Notes under the pieces: generated by a model | What the model saw: only the letters and a program-made list of their open reading frames with translations | Database searches by the model: none | Told to the model about the DNA's origin: nothing | In this document: one piece after another, positions 32,793-44,112 of the stretch | Position numbering within the stretch: the first letter of the stretch is position 1 | Layout of the letters: each line of letters starts with the position of its first letter | Assembly (NCBI GenBank): GCA_022495995.1 | Contig: JAFEMH010003611.1 | Span: forward strand, 1-64,000 | DNA length: 64,000 nucleotides | Direction of reading: 5' to 3' | DNA from: Adenophora triphylla var. japonica | Taxonomy: Eukaryota > Streptophyta > Magnoliopsida > Asterales > Campanulaceae | Translations under genes and position numbers: made by a program

Positions 32793-34107
32793 CTCGCCTC
32801 TCTCATTTTCCTAGACACTCAATTTGATTCCTTCACCTCAGTCTCAGACACCATTTACATGCTCGATGACTTTCAAGTGTCACTTTTATAATTTATTAAG
32901 TCATTCATTAATAAAAATCCATTTAAAACAATATACTAGGATTACTCACCTTAATTCTCCTTTACTTTAGAAACCCTCCTAGCACACACAGATGTTGAGT
33001 TACCTCCAAACTAACAACAACACCACCATTACAATCTTATCACCTCCTTGTATGAGTGGCCTACTCTCCAATAATTTTTGGCGACTTGGATAAGTGGTGC
33101 CCAAACTTTACATCAATATCAATTTCGTATTTGAGTTTAAAATACTTTCGTAAATTGACCTTTCCAGTTGGACAATGAAAAAAAGATACAAGGAGTTTTC
33201 AGGTGAATTGGGTTGTTCACGGAATATGTGATCGATAACAACTTAATTGAAATTGTAAATATATGGAAGATTTCAATTGGGCTGCGAGCATTTTGGCATA
33301 AGAAGTGGTAGTAATTGAGGGCGGTGTTGTTGCTTAAGCTGAGGTCACGGAGAAGGTGATATTTAAAGCACATATTTCACTATTGATTGCCAATTTTTGG
33401 GGGTTAGGGGATAAGGTGATATTTAAAGCACATATTTCGCATGTCTCAATCGAAAAGACACAAAATATATCTTGCATGCAAATTAAAGCACACTCCATCC
33501 GTCCCACATCGAATCGCATTGTTTGATTTGATTTGATCCAAACACAATTTGTATCAACCATTTATATACCCTAATTAAGCTTGTTTATGTACATTAACAT
33601 GTTTAATTTATTCATAGGTTCATCGCTAGTGACAATCCACATGTTTCCCGGTTTGGGGAAATGTTTTGTAGCCTTAGCCCTTAACCTAGGGTTTGAACCA
33701 AATCAGTTTGTACCTGTGCGCTGCTGCCTAAAAAATCACCAAGTAAATATAAAACTCAATTACAAAATTTACAATATTTGTAGAGCACAAGTGTAAAATT
33801 TTACTATTAACTCCTATACTCATTAAAACGCATATACGTGTATAATATGCGTTCATTATACGTTTATAAATATTTACAACTTGAACTACAAGTATTTTAG
33901 TGAAAATTTTATATTATCAAGTTAAATGTAGGAAACAAAGGCCTCTTTGCCGAGCAGTATCCGAGTGTAGGGGAATGTTGAGAGCTTTTACATAGTCTAT
34001 GTCCCAGTTTCAACTCACTCTGGGAGCAATGTGAAGAACCTTTGTTTCTAGTGCTCATATGGGCCAAGTTGTATCCATAATCTGTTTGTAATAATCTAGG
34101 TAGTATT
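32793..34107. other. intergenic DNA, no gene seen
   Basis: AT-rich. A direct duplication of about 65 bp containing AAGGTGATATTTAAAGCACA occurs at 33,353 and 33,413. CTCCATCCGTCCCA at about 33,491-33,504 resembles one Stowaway end without a partner. Confidence 0.4.
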
Positions 34108-34887
34108 TGAAAGTTTAGTGTAGCTAGAAAATCAATTCAACAAAACAGAGTACAAATGTGAATTACAAATATTCATACATCCACCAATAAGCAGCAGGAT
34201 AAAATAAATAACACAAAGAAATAAACGTTTACTGGTTCTATCCCAGCAAACTATGCTTTAATATCAAAAAGGTTTTCACTATTAAAAACTGTTTTACAGA
34301 CGAAAAACACGAATAAGTGAAACAAAATATTAAAATATTAAAACAAGTTCTAATCAACTTCTAAATCAAGAACAATCTTCCTTTGCAAATTAAGGAGAGC
34401 CTATTCTAAACAGAAGTAGAACAAATAACTTGAAAGAAATCTAGATGTGATTTCGGATTTAAGACACAACCTCACTCCCAACCTAAAAACCTCACTCCCA
34501 ACCTAAAAGAATATATTGAATCTGTGAAGAACACAAGATTGTCTATTCCAAAGAATTTTCAATCCATGTCTTCTCAATGTGCCGAAGTCTTGTATTTATA
34601 TGCACCTTTGAGAAGTTATTCAATCAGTCAAACCCTTCCTTATTTGGTGCAATCCAACTCCTACAAGTAAACATAAGATTGACATTCACAAGGAAAGAGA
34701 TTTATTAGAATATTAGTCCTAGTATAAATATATTTACATAAATAAAAGGTATGTACATATTTAACTATGTCCTTTTTCAAATAGAAATATAAATCTTTGT
34801 TTAAGAAAGACATAAAATCCACTTACCAAACTTATCAATTGTATTCAAATTAGAGAAGTCAATATTCCCTAAAATCTTACTCTTCCA
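34108..34887 (-). repeat. 3' LTR of the sirevirus
   Basis: 780 bp with TG/CA ends on the minus strand (TGGAAGAGTAAG to CTAAACTTTCA). A minus-strand TATAAATA box lies at 34,593-34,600. Its first 280 bp on the plus strand match 40,739-41,017. Confidence 0.75.
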
Positions 34888-34899
34888 ATCTCCCTTTAT
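34888..34899 (-). other. polypurine tract of the sirevirus
   Basis: Minus-strand ATAAAGGGAGAT directly before the LTR start TGGAAG, the GGGAGATTG-type junction typical of copia elements. Confidence 0.65.
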
Positions 34900-35325
34900 T
34901 TTGAACTTTCTGGTCAAAACAAAGATTTAGCAAATATATATATCAAATAACCAAGATTGTCAAGTTTCAAACCTCCTACTGAAATGGATGTGTGTGAGGA
35001 TGTGTAAACACATTTCACACAAAAACTGCATAGACATTAGTCAGTACAAAAACTTACAGTTTAACAAACCAAGGCAAATTAACATCCAGCAAATGTTAGA
35101 AGGTTACAGACCAACTTAGATTTAAGAAAATCAAATCCTAAATATTAACAGAGCAAAACAGTTTAAGAGTTTAATCAAAATATATAAAAAAAAGAAAAGA
35201 AAAAAGAAACCCCCCTGAGTTCAAACACCTCCACCTTCCCAGCTTCCTCATCCTGTAGAATTATCTTCGTCAACTTCTTCTTCGCCTTTTCCCTCTTTTT
35301 GACTAGAAAGTGTAGTATTCCATTT
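34900..35325 (-). other. 3' non-coding region of the sirevirus
   Basis: Between the extra ORF and the polypurine tract. A-rich, with a purine run at 35,190-35,205. No coding frame supported. Confidence 0.5.
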
Positions 35326-35880
35326 CTAGAGATTCACCTTCAAAACTTTTAAGTTCTCTGCATGATTCTGGGAGGCAAGCAATTGAGCCTTGAGAGCTGT
35401 AGAAAGAGCTTCAGCTGCAACAATATCTGTATCTAGGGCTTCCAGTTGAGTATCAATAGAACCTGTAGATGTGTGGCTAGATGTGACCACATCCTGACTC
35501 ACATCTTCAGATTCAATCCCCATTGGCAGATCAACAAACCTCTGATTTAGGTGTAGGAGAGTCTTGAATTCCTTAAGCAGTTCAAACTCACTCACTCTAG
35601 CCTCACCCTTTTCAATTTTGACCATTTGAGCAATTAGGATTTGAGAGATGAGAGAGGGATAAGGTAGGGACCATTTCTTGGAACGGGACTCATAGTACCC
35701 ACAAATATTTATAAAGATAAATGCCCCAAAGTTGACAGCCTTTTTGGCACCCAATCTATACATCAAATCAGCTTGAACCCTAGTGACAGAAGTTTTGTTG
35801 TTTGAGGGGTAAAGGTTGGCAGTCATGATGAGGTAGAGAAAGCGACAATAGGAGGTGAGAGAGCCACTACCTGGATCCTT
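35326..35880 (-). pseudogene. extra 3' ORF, C-terminal part (plant-transposon-protein domain)
   Basis: Continues the ORF at 35901-36983 after a one-base frame change at about 35,905. The frame carries KPWPSKPKDPGSGSL, then TANLYPSNNKTSVTRVQADL, FGAFIFINICGY and SLPYPSLISQILIAQ, the order seen in the 'putative plant transposon protein' domain. A helical, coiled-coil-like tail rich in Glu and Leu follows. Function unknown; found in plant retroelement-associated ORFs. Confidence 0.65.
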
Positions 35881-35900
35881 AGGTTTTGAGGGCCAAGGTT

Positions 35901-36983
35901 TTAGCTTCTCATGAGTAGGGTAGACACTATCTCATCCTCAGACACATCATAAACTTCATCATCCACTTCATCTAACCCTAGAAAAGTATTAATGATAGAG
36001 GGGGGAAATGAAATGAATTTACCTCGAACATACATAGTGCAAAACATAGGAGAAGCAGGGTTTTTTAGGCCTTTGATCAAGTTGGCATAGAATTCATGCA
36101 CAACTTTAGGAAAGAAGATTTTGGGATAGTCAACTGTTAGCCACAGACCTCTATCCTCAAAAAATTTAACCAGACCTAGCCTAGAAAAGGTCTCTCTATC
36201 TCTCATCATCTCTTTAATCAACACCTTATTTACTATTTGCTCTTGCCTTTCAGAGGCATCAAGTGATAAAAATTTAGGGGAGACCTCCAGTGCAAAATCA
36301 AAGCATCCCAGGGAGCTGGGCACACCCCGGCTGAATCGGTCCATGGAAAAATAGAACTCGGCCAAGCCCGCCTCGCCCCAAGCAATCTCACCAACCCTCT
36401 CCAAATCCACCAAACTCTCCAGCAGAGGGAAAAGAGCGAAAGAGGCGTGATTCGAGAACAAAGTCTCGGAAAGAGCAAACCACAAGAAAGAGTGCGCCAG
36501 CTGCTCAGCCGTCACCAATCCAGTGCCCCGGCGATAAGCCCCGATGTTGGCCATGATCTGCGCCTCTACATCGCTGTACAACATGCCCAAGCCCTTACGA
36601 GGGTAGGGTGCAAATCCCTGCAGCTCCGCCAGCACCCCATCGGACATCCTGTCCCGCCATCTCACCGACCCTCCCTTGAAGGAAATCCCGGTGATCGCCG
36701 CAAAATCGGTAGGAGTCACCGTCACCTCTCTCCCGCTAAGATGGAAGGTATGCGTGGTGTCCCACCAGTACTCAGACAGAGCCAAGAAGACGCCCTTGTT
36801 CTTCTGCGTCTCCGCGATCCAGGCCAAATTCTCCACGAACACGCCCAAACCAGAATCAAAGACCAGCCTCTTAGGACTTGGTCTACCCTCCCCGGAGTTC
36901 TCCGGCAGGTTCTGCCACACCTTAACCACGGCCTCGAGGGACCCCCGTGACGTCATCTTCTTCGCCTTTCCTGACGAAGGCAT
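35901..36983 (-). pseudogene. extra 3' ORF, N-terminal part (plant-mobile-domain-like)
   Basis: About 360 residues from Met at 36983 (MPSSGKAKK). The first half has W and L spacing (EYWWDTTHTFHLSGREVTV, then TPTDFAAITG), which is the plant mobile domain pattern also found in MAIN/MAIL proteins and transposons. The second half contains KVVHEFYANLIKG, MYVRGKFISFPPSIINTFL, the start of the plant-transposon-protein domain. A polypyrimidine-CAG splice-acceptor-like site ends six bases before the ATG, which fits expression from a spliced retroelement transcript as proposed for sirevirus envelope-like ORFs. It lies between the lost pol and the 3' LTR, the place of that extra ORF. It lacks introns and has higher GC than its surroundings. 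Confidence 0.7.
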
Positions 36984-37029
36984 CTCATCCTGCAGGTAAA
37001 CACAGCAAAGGTACGTCAATAGCAGTACT

Positions 37030-38237
37030 TAATGCAAATATACAAAAAGAAACGAAAGCATAAAAGTCCGTTCCAACATGGCAAAACATAAAAGGTCCGT
37101 CCCAACACGGCAAAACATAAAAAGCTCGTCACAAAAACACGGCATACACGTCACATTTTCAAAACACAAGAGACCGTCACAAAAATACGACACACATGTC
37201 ACATTTTCAAAACACAAGAGCCCATCACAAAAACACGGCACACACTATACAATTTTCTCAAAAGAGGGATCCGTCCCTACACGACACATTTTCAAAAACC
37301 CGTCACAAAAATACGGCACACATTGCACATAAATTTCCCACAAAGTTCGTCACAAAAGGACAAAAGTGGACACGTGGACCAATCAGACCGCATTAGCACT
37401 GTACTTGCACAGCTGTATCATAACGGCTACTTTTTGTTGCTTGGGTATAAATACCCCATTCTTCATCATTTGAAGATTGCTTGAGAAAATTGAGAAATAG
37501 ATTCCTTTGAAGATCTGAAGATTATTTCCCAGAAATTCATATTTCTTTGAATCTTCATCTTCATCTTCAACCTTCATCCTTCAAGAACAAATTTCCCAGC
37601 CCAAAAATTCAAGCCTTGTAACACAAAGATTTCTTGAGCTCTATATCATACAGATTTAAAGAGCCTTGAATCTTGTTTATCACACACATACCTCACTTGA
37701 TTAATCACATAGATTATATCATTTGAGATACACCGGTTATAGTCTAGAATTTGCTTTCATTGATAAGATTTTAGATTTGAGTTTGTTACTTGTAATCTCT
37801 CTCATAATCTAATACAAATCTAGCATTTAAAAAATTCAAGACTAACCATCTTGGTAGTGGACGTAGATCATTAACGATTGAACCACTCCAAATATTGTGT
37901 TCTTTAATTTCTGCATATTTCTTTACTGTTCATCACTCAAACTAATTTGTCTTTATCTGTTTGATCTTATTTAGGTTCTCCAGATTTGTGAATTGTGTTT
38001 ATAGTTAATCTTGTCAAACCTCATTTTTCTGTTTTATAAACCGCACCATAAAACCGCACTCTCTTAAACTTAAAGAAATTTCGTTGTGCATTTTGCAAAC
38101 CTCACTTGCGATTTTGATACACTACAAGATGGTTTTGTAAGCGAGAGGTTAGTTTTCTAAAATGTTCAAAAAATTATAACAGCTATTCACCCCCCTATAG
38201 CTGTTTTTCACCCTTGTTGCCACCTTTGGGACCAACA
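37030..38237 (+). mobile_element. LTR of a second copia-type element inside the sirevirus
   Basis: Plus-strand promoter: CCAAT-containing U3, TATAAATA at 37,446-37,453, then an R-U5 with the copia-type GTAGTGGACGTAG followed by GATTGAACCAC (37,854-37,887). The end ...GGGACCAACA at 38,237 abuts the broken sirevirus integrase. The U3 side (37,040-37,340) is made of degenerate repeats of CGTCACAAAAACACGGCACA. The left boundary is uncertain: an alternative start at 37,435 (TGTTGC) would give exact CTTTT duplications (37,430-37,434 and 38,238-38,242) but almost no U3. Confidence 0.6.
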
Positions 38238-38675
38238 CTTTTTGTGTGAGAATTTTGTTTGCTTTCCCTTTTGACAAGAATCACATATATAAGTGTTCTT
38301 AAAGTTCAGTTTAGGGAGGTCCTTTACAGCTTCAAACCTTTGGAGTTCCTCTAATTTTCTGCTGCTAGCATGCCCTAGTTTTTGGTACCACAGATTGACA
38401 TCATTTACTCTAGTACTAAGAAAAGACAGATTGTCACCAAATTGGTAACAATTATCAGCAGATCTAAGACCTGTAAACACACATTTGTTATCTTTATCAA
38501 ACACTTCACACAAGTATTTATCAAATTTTACATGGAGGTCATCATCACACAACTGACTGATACTTATCAGGTTAGCTTTTAGGCCTTCTACATGGTATAC
38601 ATTGTGCAGTTCTGGGAGACCCTTAACATCTAGGGGTCCCTTTCCCAATGATTTTACCTTGTACACCACCACCAA
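38238..38675 (-). pseudogene. sirevirus GAG-pre-integrase and integrase start
   Basis: The frame carries LHNVYHVEGLKANLISISQL, then LWYQKLGHASSRKLEEL (GAG-pre-integrase His motif) and YICDSCQKGKQTK, the integrase zinc-finger end of copia elements. It is cut after KFSHKK by the inserted LTR at 38,237. DNA-joining core, RT and RNase H do not follow. Confidence 0.8.
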
Positions 38676-39290
38676 AGTTCACCTTTCCCCCATTAATCAT
38701 CATATAGTCAGTTAGTACTTCTTGATTTCCAGTCATGTGCCTATAGCACCCACTATCAAAATACCAGAAATCAGAGACACTACTCTTAAGGGAAGAGTAA
38801 ACAACATTACAGATAACACTAGGTTTAGCAACCCATTTGATTTCAATTTTCTTTTTGTGGTGCACTCTTCTTTGTGTACTAGGATGTGTGCCCGGATGTG
38901 TATACATCTTGCCACACATCTGAGTTTGGTTAACACATCCAGTTTTTTATCAGCTTTTAACTTGTAACAGAAAGGACGAATGTGCCCATGAGCAAAGCAA
39001 TAATGACAGATATAATGCCTTCTACTTGGCCTTTTAGCACTTAAAATTGGTTTTAACTCATATTTTGAAGCCTCACATCCCTCCTTTACAAATTTTGTTT
39101 TTTCAAACCCAATATCAGTTTTTCCAGTTTTACCAAGAGCTAGAGCTTTATCAAGTTTCATTTTCCCAGTATTTAACTTGGTTAATGTACTTTCAGATTT
39201 TTCAAAATCAGTTTCAAATTTTTCAAGTTCAACTTCTCTCTTGGTCACCAGAACTTCAATTTTAGCAATGGTATTTTTTTTTATCATCAT
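38623..39290 (-). pseudogene. sirevirus protease and distal gag
   Basis: Distal gag has a coiled coil (KREVELEKFETDFEKSE) and a second zinc knuckle (CHYCFAHGHIRPFC). The aspartic protease follows in another frame: FDSGCYRHMTG, then VNFGGGVQGKIIGKGT, with the copia D-S-G-C active-site form. At least two frame changes separate these pieces. Confidence 0.8.
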
Positions 39291-39393
39291 TTTCTTTTGT
39301 CAGTCTAGCTTTCTCATCTTCACAAACATTTAATTTATCAGAAAGAGCTTTGTTTACCTTAGCCAGAACCTCAATTTTGTCCATCCTATTTAT

Positions 39394-40679
39394 TTAATTT
39401 GTATGCAGTTCTCTGTATATCTCAAAAAGTTCTTCATATGGAATGTCTCTTCCTTTATCATCTGAATCTCCTTTTATGGAAAAACAATTGAGAGTAAGAT
39501 TTGATGTATCTTCAGATGTGTCCAAGGATGTGTCCACATCTGAGTCCACATCCACATTTTCCTCAGAATCTCCTTCTTCAATTCCTACAAAGTGAGCATT
39601 AAAAACAAAATGGCAGTTTATCACAGACATGTTAGCAACTTCCTCTTCATCCTCACTATCACTCAGGAAAGCAGTTAAGCTCATTCCCTTCTTTTTAAGT
39701 GTGTTAGCACACTCATTAGCATAGTGACCAAAGTCATGACATGCTCTACATTGCACATATTCAGAGGATTTCTTATTCTCTAGGTTTGGCCTTTTGAAGC
39801 CATTCTCAGTACTAACTTTAGGTTTCTCAGCACTTGGAGCAGGTCTATTAGAAAACTTGCTCATCCTTTTATTTTTTAGTATACAACTGATTTTTTTTTA
39901 GAGATGAGGGCCAAATTCTCATCCTCAATGTTTGATTTGTCAATTTCTGAGGAAAGCTCAACCACTTCCTTTGGAACAGCTGCAGAGCTTTTGAGGGCAA
40001 GACTTATAGCCTTGTTCTTTTTTCGAGCTTCAAGATTTAGCTTAAAGACAGTTAGAATTCCAACAATTTTATCTAAACCTACTATGTTGGTGTCACTAGT
40101 CTCCTCTATGACAGCCACCTTTATGTTGAACCTTTCAGGTAAGGTCCTCAAAATTTTGCTCACTAATCTAGCATTAGAGATGGATTCACCAAGACTAGTG
40201 AATTCATTAGAGATCTCATGGATCTTAGCAGCATAGGAGACAATATCTTCTGTCTCCTCCATTCTAAGGATTTCAAATCTATCCATTAAGATCCTAAGTC
40301 TGATGGATTTAACACTTGGAATCCCCTCACATTGCATATGTAAGATATCCCAAGTATTCTTAGTTATACATTCATTGGTGATAAGCTTGTACATATTTCC
40401 AGAAACGTGGCTGGAAATAGCACTCATGACTTTAGAATTGTAATTTGCAGAGATAATTTCATCAAGAGTCCATCTTTCCTCTGGCTTTCTTTCAAAAAAA
40501 GTTTCACCAACACCTGAAGCAGGCCTCTTCTCATTTGTGGGAGGTTGCCAAGCCATAAGTATGCACATCCATGCTCTTTCATCAATGAATTTGATGTAGT
40601 TACACATCTTAGACTTTCAAAAGGAATAATTGGTGCTATCCAAGACTGGAGGCTTGTTTTGATGATTTTGACATTCCAT
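39394..40679 (-). pseudogene. sirevirus gag
   Basis: Starts at ATG 40679 (MECQNHQNKPPVLDSTNYSF) and meets a TGA at once where copia gags have the conserved Trp of NYxxWK, consistent with a G-to-A change. It then continues through EERWTLDEIISANYNSK, NTWDILHMQCEG, LRILMDRFEILRMEETE and LPERFNIKVAVIEE to a stop at 39876. After a short gap a second frame (39864-39394) gives the zinc knuckle CRACHDFGHYANEC, KKKGMSLTAFLSDSEDEEE and an acidic tail. Encodes the particle protein of the element; broken by nonsense and frameshift changes. Confidence 0.8.
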
Positions 40680-40725
40680 TATAACTACACTTTCTGGATC
40701 AACACTCAGTAATATATCGAGAGTT

Positions 40726-40738
40726 GGCTCTGACCAAT
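40726..40738 (-). other. primer-binding-site remnant of the sirevirus
   Basis: Minus-strand ATTGGTCAGAGCC next to the LTR end, close to the iMet-type TGGTATCAGAGC but lacking three bases. Confidence 0.5.
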
Positions 40739-41017
40739 TGAAAGTTTAGTCTAGCTAGGAAATCAATTCAACACAAAAGAATATGAATTTGAGTACAGAT
40801 GTGAGTTACAATTGTTTACACATCCACCAATAAGCAGCGGAATAAAATAAATAAAACAAAGAAATAAACGTTTTAGGTTCTACCCCAGCAAACTAGGCTT
40901 TAAACCCAAAAAAGTTTTCATTATTAAAAACCGTTTTACTGACCAAAAACACGAATAGGTGAAACAAAAGATTAAAATACTAAAACAAGTTCTAACCAAC
41001 TTATAAATTCAAGTAGT
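40739..41017 (-). repeat. 5' LTR of the sirevirus, truncated
   Basis: Matches the low-coordinate 280 bp of 34108-34887, then homology stops abruptly at 41,017, so U3 and the outer TSD are lost. Confidence 0.75.
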
Positions 41018-41860
41018 ATCATATTCTGTAATACGCTCCAACATAGGGGTTTGTAATGGATAGAGCAATAGATCTTTAATATATTCCATAGGGATTTGTA
41101 ATATGATGATAATTACATTGAAATCAAATATTTATTTGTCCATAATGACTCAAAGTTAGTGGGTTGAAGTTGGATAAATGTGGTTATCCCATATTAAATG
41201 AGAATGTAAAAGGTAGTAAGTTTAAATACTCCTACACTTTGGTAAGTAGTAAGATTCGGTGAATTAGACTCTCCCTCATGCGCACGGGGCGCAAGGGGGT
41301 GCAAATCAAGGCCAGAAATGGGCTTTGTGCTATTAAACTCGTGTGCGTCCTATAGTCACAAATGTAGCTCCTTCCTACTCGCGCGAGCCCACCTTATGCT
41401 TTTATTTTTTTATTCAAAATTTACTCCCTTGATCAAATTGTAACTTTCGTTTTGACTTAATATCATATTTGATTTTCGATTTGTACATCCACAAGACTTT
41501 CAGTTTTTTAGTTAATGACAGCTATAAAAGGGAGACTTTCCCAAACCATTCAGATACATCAAGTTTTCCAGCAACCTGCTCTTTCTCTATGTCTTTCGTT
41601 GCATTCAAAAGTGCCTCCGATATGCACGTTCTATTATGGGAGACTCAGGTTTAAGATAGACTCGAGCACTATAATGAGGGGACAAATAAGTTTTAAACAG
41701 ACTGATTTATCAGTATTCGTGCAAACAAGAAACTGATGCCATTTTACTATTTCCATTCCAATTTATATTTTCCGTACCAGTTTTATTTTTGTTGTTATTT
41801 CTATTTCTATAATTTATTTTTCCTTCTTCTGTAAATGTAATTTGGGCTAACATATGTCAA
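41018..41860 (+). other. LTR-like promoter sequence, unassigned
   Basis: A TATAAAAG box at 41,523-41,530 is preceded by 'CCCATATTAAATGAGAA'-type U3 words common in copia LTRs and followed by a CT-rich leader. No second copy was found in the window. Confidence 0.3.
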
Positions 41861-42867
41861 ATTTTAGGCTCATTATGATTTATTCTGATTTCTCAGATGT
41901 TCGGATGAGGATGGCCGTGGATAAAAAGAATATTTATTCAATTTTGCCTAAACGTATAAAAAGTAAATATTTTCTAAATGAAATTTGGAATCTCAAAAGA
42001 ATTAGATTAATTTAGGGTCGAATGAATAATTTTCTTTTTAACAAGAGACTTAAAAAATGAACCGCCCTGGCCGAGTTAACCGTAAGACAGTATAAGGACA
42101 TCGATTATAATTTTAAAGGCTCTAAACACTGATAGTCACGTGTGATTCGATCACACACGTGTAGAAAGATTACAAACATGCCACATTTTTGGATGTCTAG
42201 ACGGTGCAATTTTTGCACACATAAATCTAAGTAATAATGCAAGCGCGTGAAATCGACCCAAAACCGAAACTTTGCAACTTAATACCATGTAGATTTACCA
42301 CTTAATTTAAAAAATTAAACTTTCAGACAACAGACTGACGCAACAAAATATACTCCCTCCGTCCCAATAAAAGCTTCACTAATTACCCAAAAGGGTGTCC
42401 CGTTAGAAGCTTCACCTTTCCTTTTTTGGCAAAGAATCTTTATTATTTCCTCCACTCATTTTCTCTCCTACATTATTTTAATACTCACAACACCATTATA
42501 ATTTACTATTTTCTCCACTAATTCTCTCTTCTATTTTCAAATTACACTTACAACATTTTTTTCCCTCTCATTTTCATAATTTGCGTGCCCACACAACACA
42601 AAAGGGTGAAGCACTTATTGGGACGGAGTGATTATTAAACTTTGACAAGACGTAACAGATGAGATTCTATTTACAAAGCAGGAGATATGGGATCGGTGTA
42701 ATAAAATATAAAATAAACGGGAGTAGCTAAAATGGAGAAGAAAGCAAAGATAGTAGGGGCCGATTAAGCAAAATGAGCAATTTTGACCGTAAGGTGAAAT
42801 TTCCTTCTTTCATTCTATAATTAATTATTTGTTCTAAACTTATTGCGCATAGTAAAATCAAAAAAAT
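41861..42867. other. intergenic, with a Stowaway-like MITE
   Basis: AT-rich; no gene. The MITE at 42,353-42,630 is listed separately. Confidence 0.4.
42353..42630. mobile_element. Stowaway-like MITE
   Basis: Left CTCCCTCCGTCCCAATAA, right TTATTGGGACGGAG, inverted. The internal TCACTCATTTTCTCTCCTAC-type block is shared with the MITEs at 52,074 and 52,358. Confidence 0.85.
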
Positions 42868-43860
42868 TGGAGAAATCTATTTCTCCATCCATAAGTTATA
42901 AAAAGTTTTGTTTTTAAATATATCGACTTGATGTTTTAAAGCCTAAACTCACTGTTTTAAGGCTTAAACTCGTTATTTTATTTTCTAGCTTAAAATCATT
43001 GTTTTAACGCCTAAACTCACTATTTTATTTTCGAGTGCGTCTGGGGAGAAACGCGTTTCTCCATCGCGTATGGAGAAACGGGGCTTATTATGTCGCGCGA
43101 CGTAAGTAGCCAGTTTCTGGATATCCTTTACAAAGCTTCTGGATATCCAGAAGCTTTGAAATGGATAGCCAGAAGCTTTGTAAAGGATATCCGTAAACCA
43201 AGTATTTTTCCTGATATCCTTTACAAAGCTTCGATATCGTAAGCTTTGAAATGGATATCCAGAAGCTTTGTAAAGGATATCCAGAAAAAATATTTGGTTT
43301 CTGGATATCCTTTTCAAAGCTTCTGGCTATCCTTTTCAAAGCTTCTGGATATCCTTTCCAAAGCTTCTGAATATCCAGAAGCTGATGAAGTGATATCCAG
43401 TTTTTGTGGCTAGGTATGTCGCACGACATAACAAGCCCCGTTTCTCCATAAGCGACGGAGAAACGCGTTTCTCCCCAGATTTTGTGTTTATTTTCTAGGC
43501 ATTTTAAGGCCTAAACTCACTGTTTTAAGGCCTAAGCTCGTTATTTTATTTTCTAGCTTAAACTCACTGTTTTAACGCCTAAACTCAGAAAATTTTGGAG
43601 AAACCTGTTTCTCCATAAGTTATAAAAAGTTCTGTTTTTAAATATATCGACTTGATGTTTTAAAGCCTAAACTCACTGTTTTAAGGCCTAAACTCGCTAT
43701 TTTATTTTCTAGCTTAAACTCACTGTTTTAACGCCTAAACTCACTATTTTATTTTCTAGGTATTTTAAGGCCTAAACTCGATGTTTTAAGGTCTAAACTC
43801 GATATTTTTAAGAATGAAAAGTGGGCTTTTTATAACTTAGGGAAAAACAGGTTTTCCTTA
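42868..43860. repeat. repeat field of CCTAAACTCACTGTTTTAAG units
   Basis: Many imperfect copies of a unit of about 24 bp (GTTTTAAGGCCTAAACTCACT) with TTATTTTATTTTCTAG spacers. A larger unit beginning TTGGAGAAA..TTTCTCCAT and then TATAAAAAGTT is duplicated at 42,868 and 43,594. The palindromic element at 43,033-43,486 is inserted in one unit. Confidence 0.8.
43033..43486. mobile_element. palindromic TIR element with 9-bp TSD
   Basis: 454 bp bounded by the 9-bp duplication TTTATTTTC (43024-43032, 43487-43495). TIRs of about 70 bp include the 18-bp palindrome GGAGAAACGCGTTTCTCC, AAACGGGGCTT and ATGTCGCGCGACGTA/ATGTCGCACGACAT. The interior is alternating-orientation copies of CTGGATATCC and AGAAGCTTTGTAAAGGATAT, so nearly the whole element can fold. 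It has no coding capacity. A 9-bp TSD suggests MULE machinery. Confidence 0.75.
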
Positions 43861-43905
43861 AAACTTACTCATAAGAAATAACACAATATTATCTTCTGTC
43901 AATAA

Positions 43906-43907
43906 AA

Positions 43908-43962
<55 letters not shown>
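43906..43962. repeat. ATT/ATTATC microsatellite
   Basis: Runs of TTA and TCATTA. Confidence 0.9.
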
Positions 43963-43964
<2 letters not shown>

Positions 43965-44112
43965 AAGATATAACTCATATTACTATAAAATAAAATTGAA
44001 AAAAAAAAGAGGACTGTCTTTCTGGAATTATCTTTCTGGGAGGTAGTATAAAATAAGGGGAGTAAAAAATAAAAAAATTTCAAGAACAAGGGCCAGTAAA
44101 ACATATACTTTC

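Larger units (their letters stand above)
34108..41017 (-). mobile_element. damaged Sirevirus-type Ty1/copia element
   Basis: Minus orientation: truncated 5' LTR (40739-41017), primer-site remnant, gag with two zinc-knuckle segments, protease, pre-integrase/integrase start, a foreign LTR, an extra 3' ORF, polypurine tract, 3' LTR (34108-34887). The long gag with CRACHDFGHYANEC-type knuckle plus acidic tail, coiled coil and second CHYC knuckle is characteristic of Sirevirus/SIRE. Most of integrase, RT and RNase H are absent. Multiple frameshifts and stops make it non-functional. Confidence 0.8.

Noticed and set aside
36447..36999. Plus-strand frames opposite the plant-mobile-domain-like ORF
   Set aside because: GC-rich antisense shadows; only the minus strand has domain-like motifs and a splice acceptor before its ATG.
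37029..37396. Frames with FCDGLLCFENVTC or KHKRPSQKYDTHVTF repeats
   Set aside because: Reading of degenerate U3 subrepeats on both strands, with no start context.
34103..41025. TAGTAT words at both outer edges of the sirevirus as a target duplication
   Set aside because: The right LTR is truncated at 41,017, so its outer terminus is missing and the match is probably chance.
42985..43429. Minus-strand frames with LDIQKLCKGYP-type repeats
   Set aside because: Produced by the CTGGATATCC/GAAGCTTTG subrepeats of the palindromic element.
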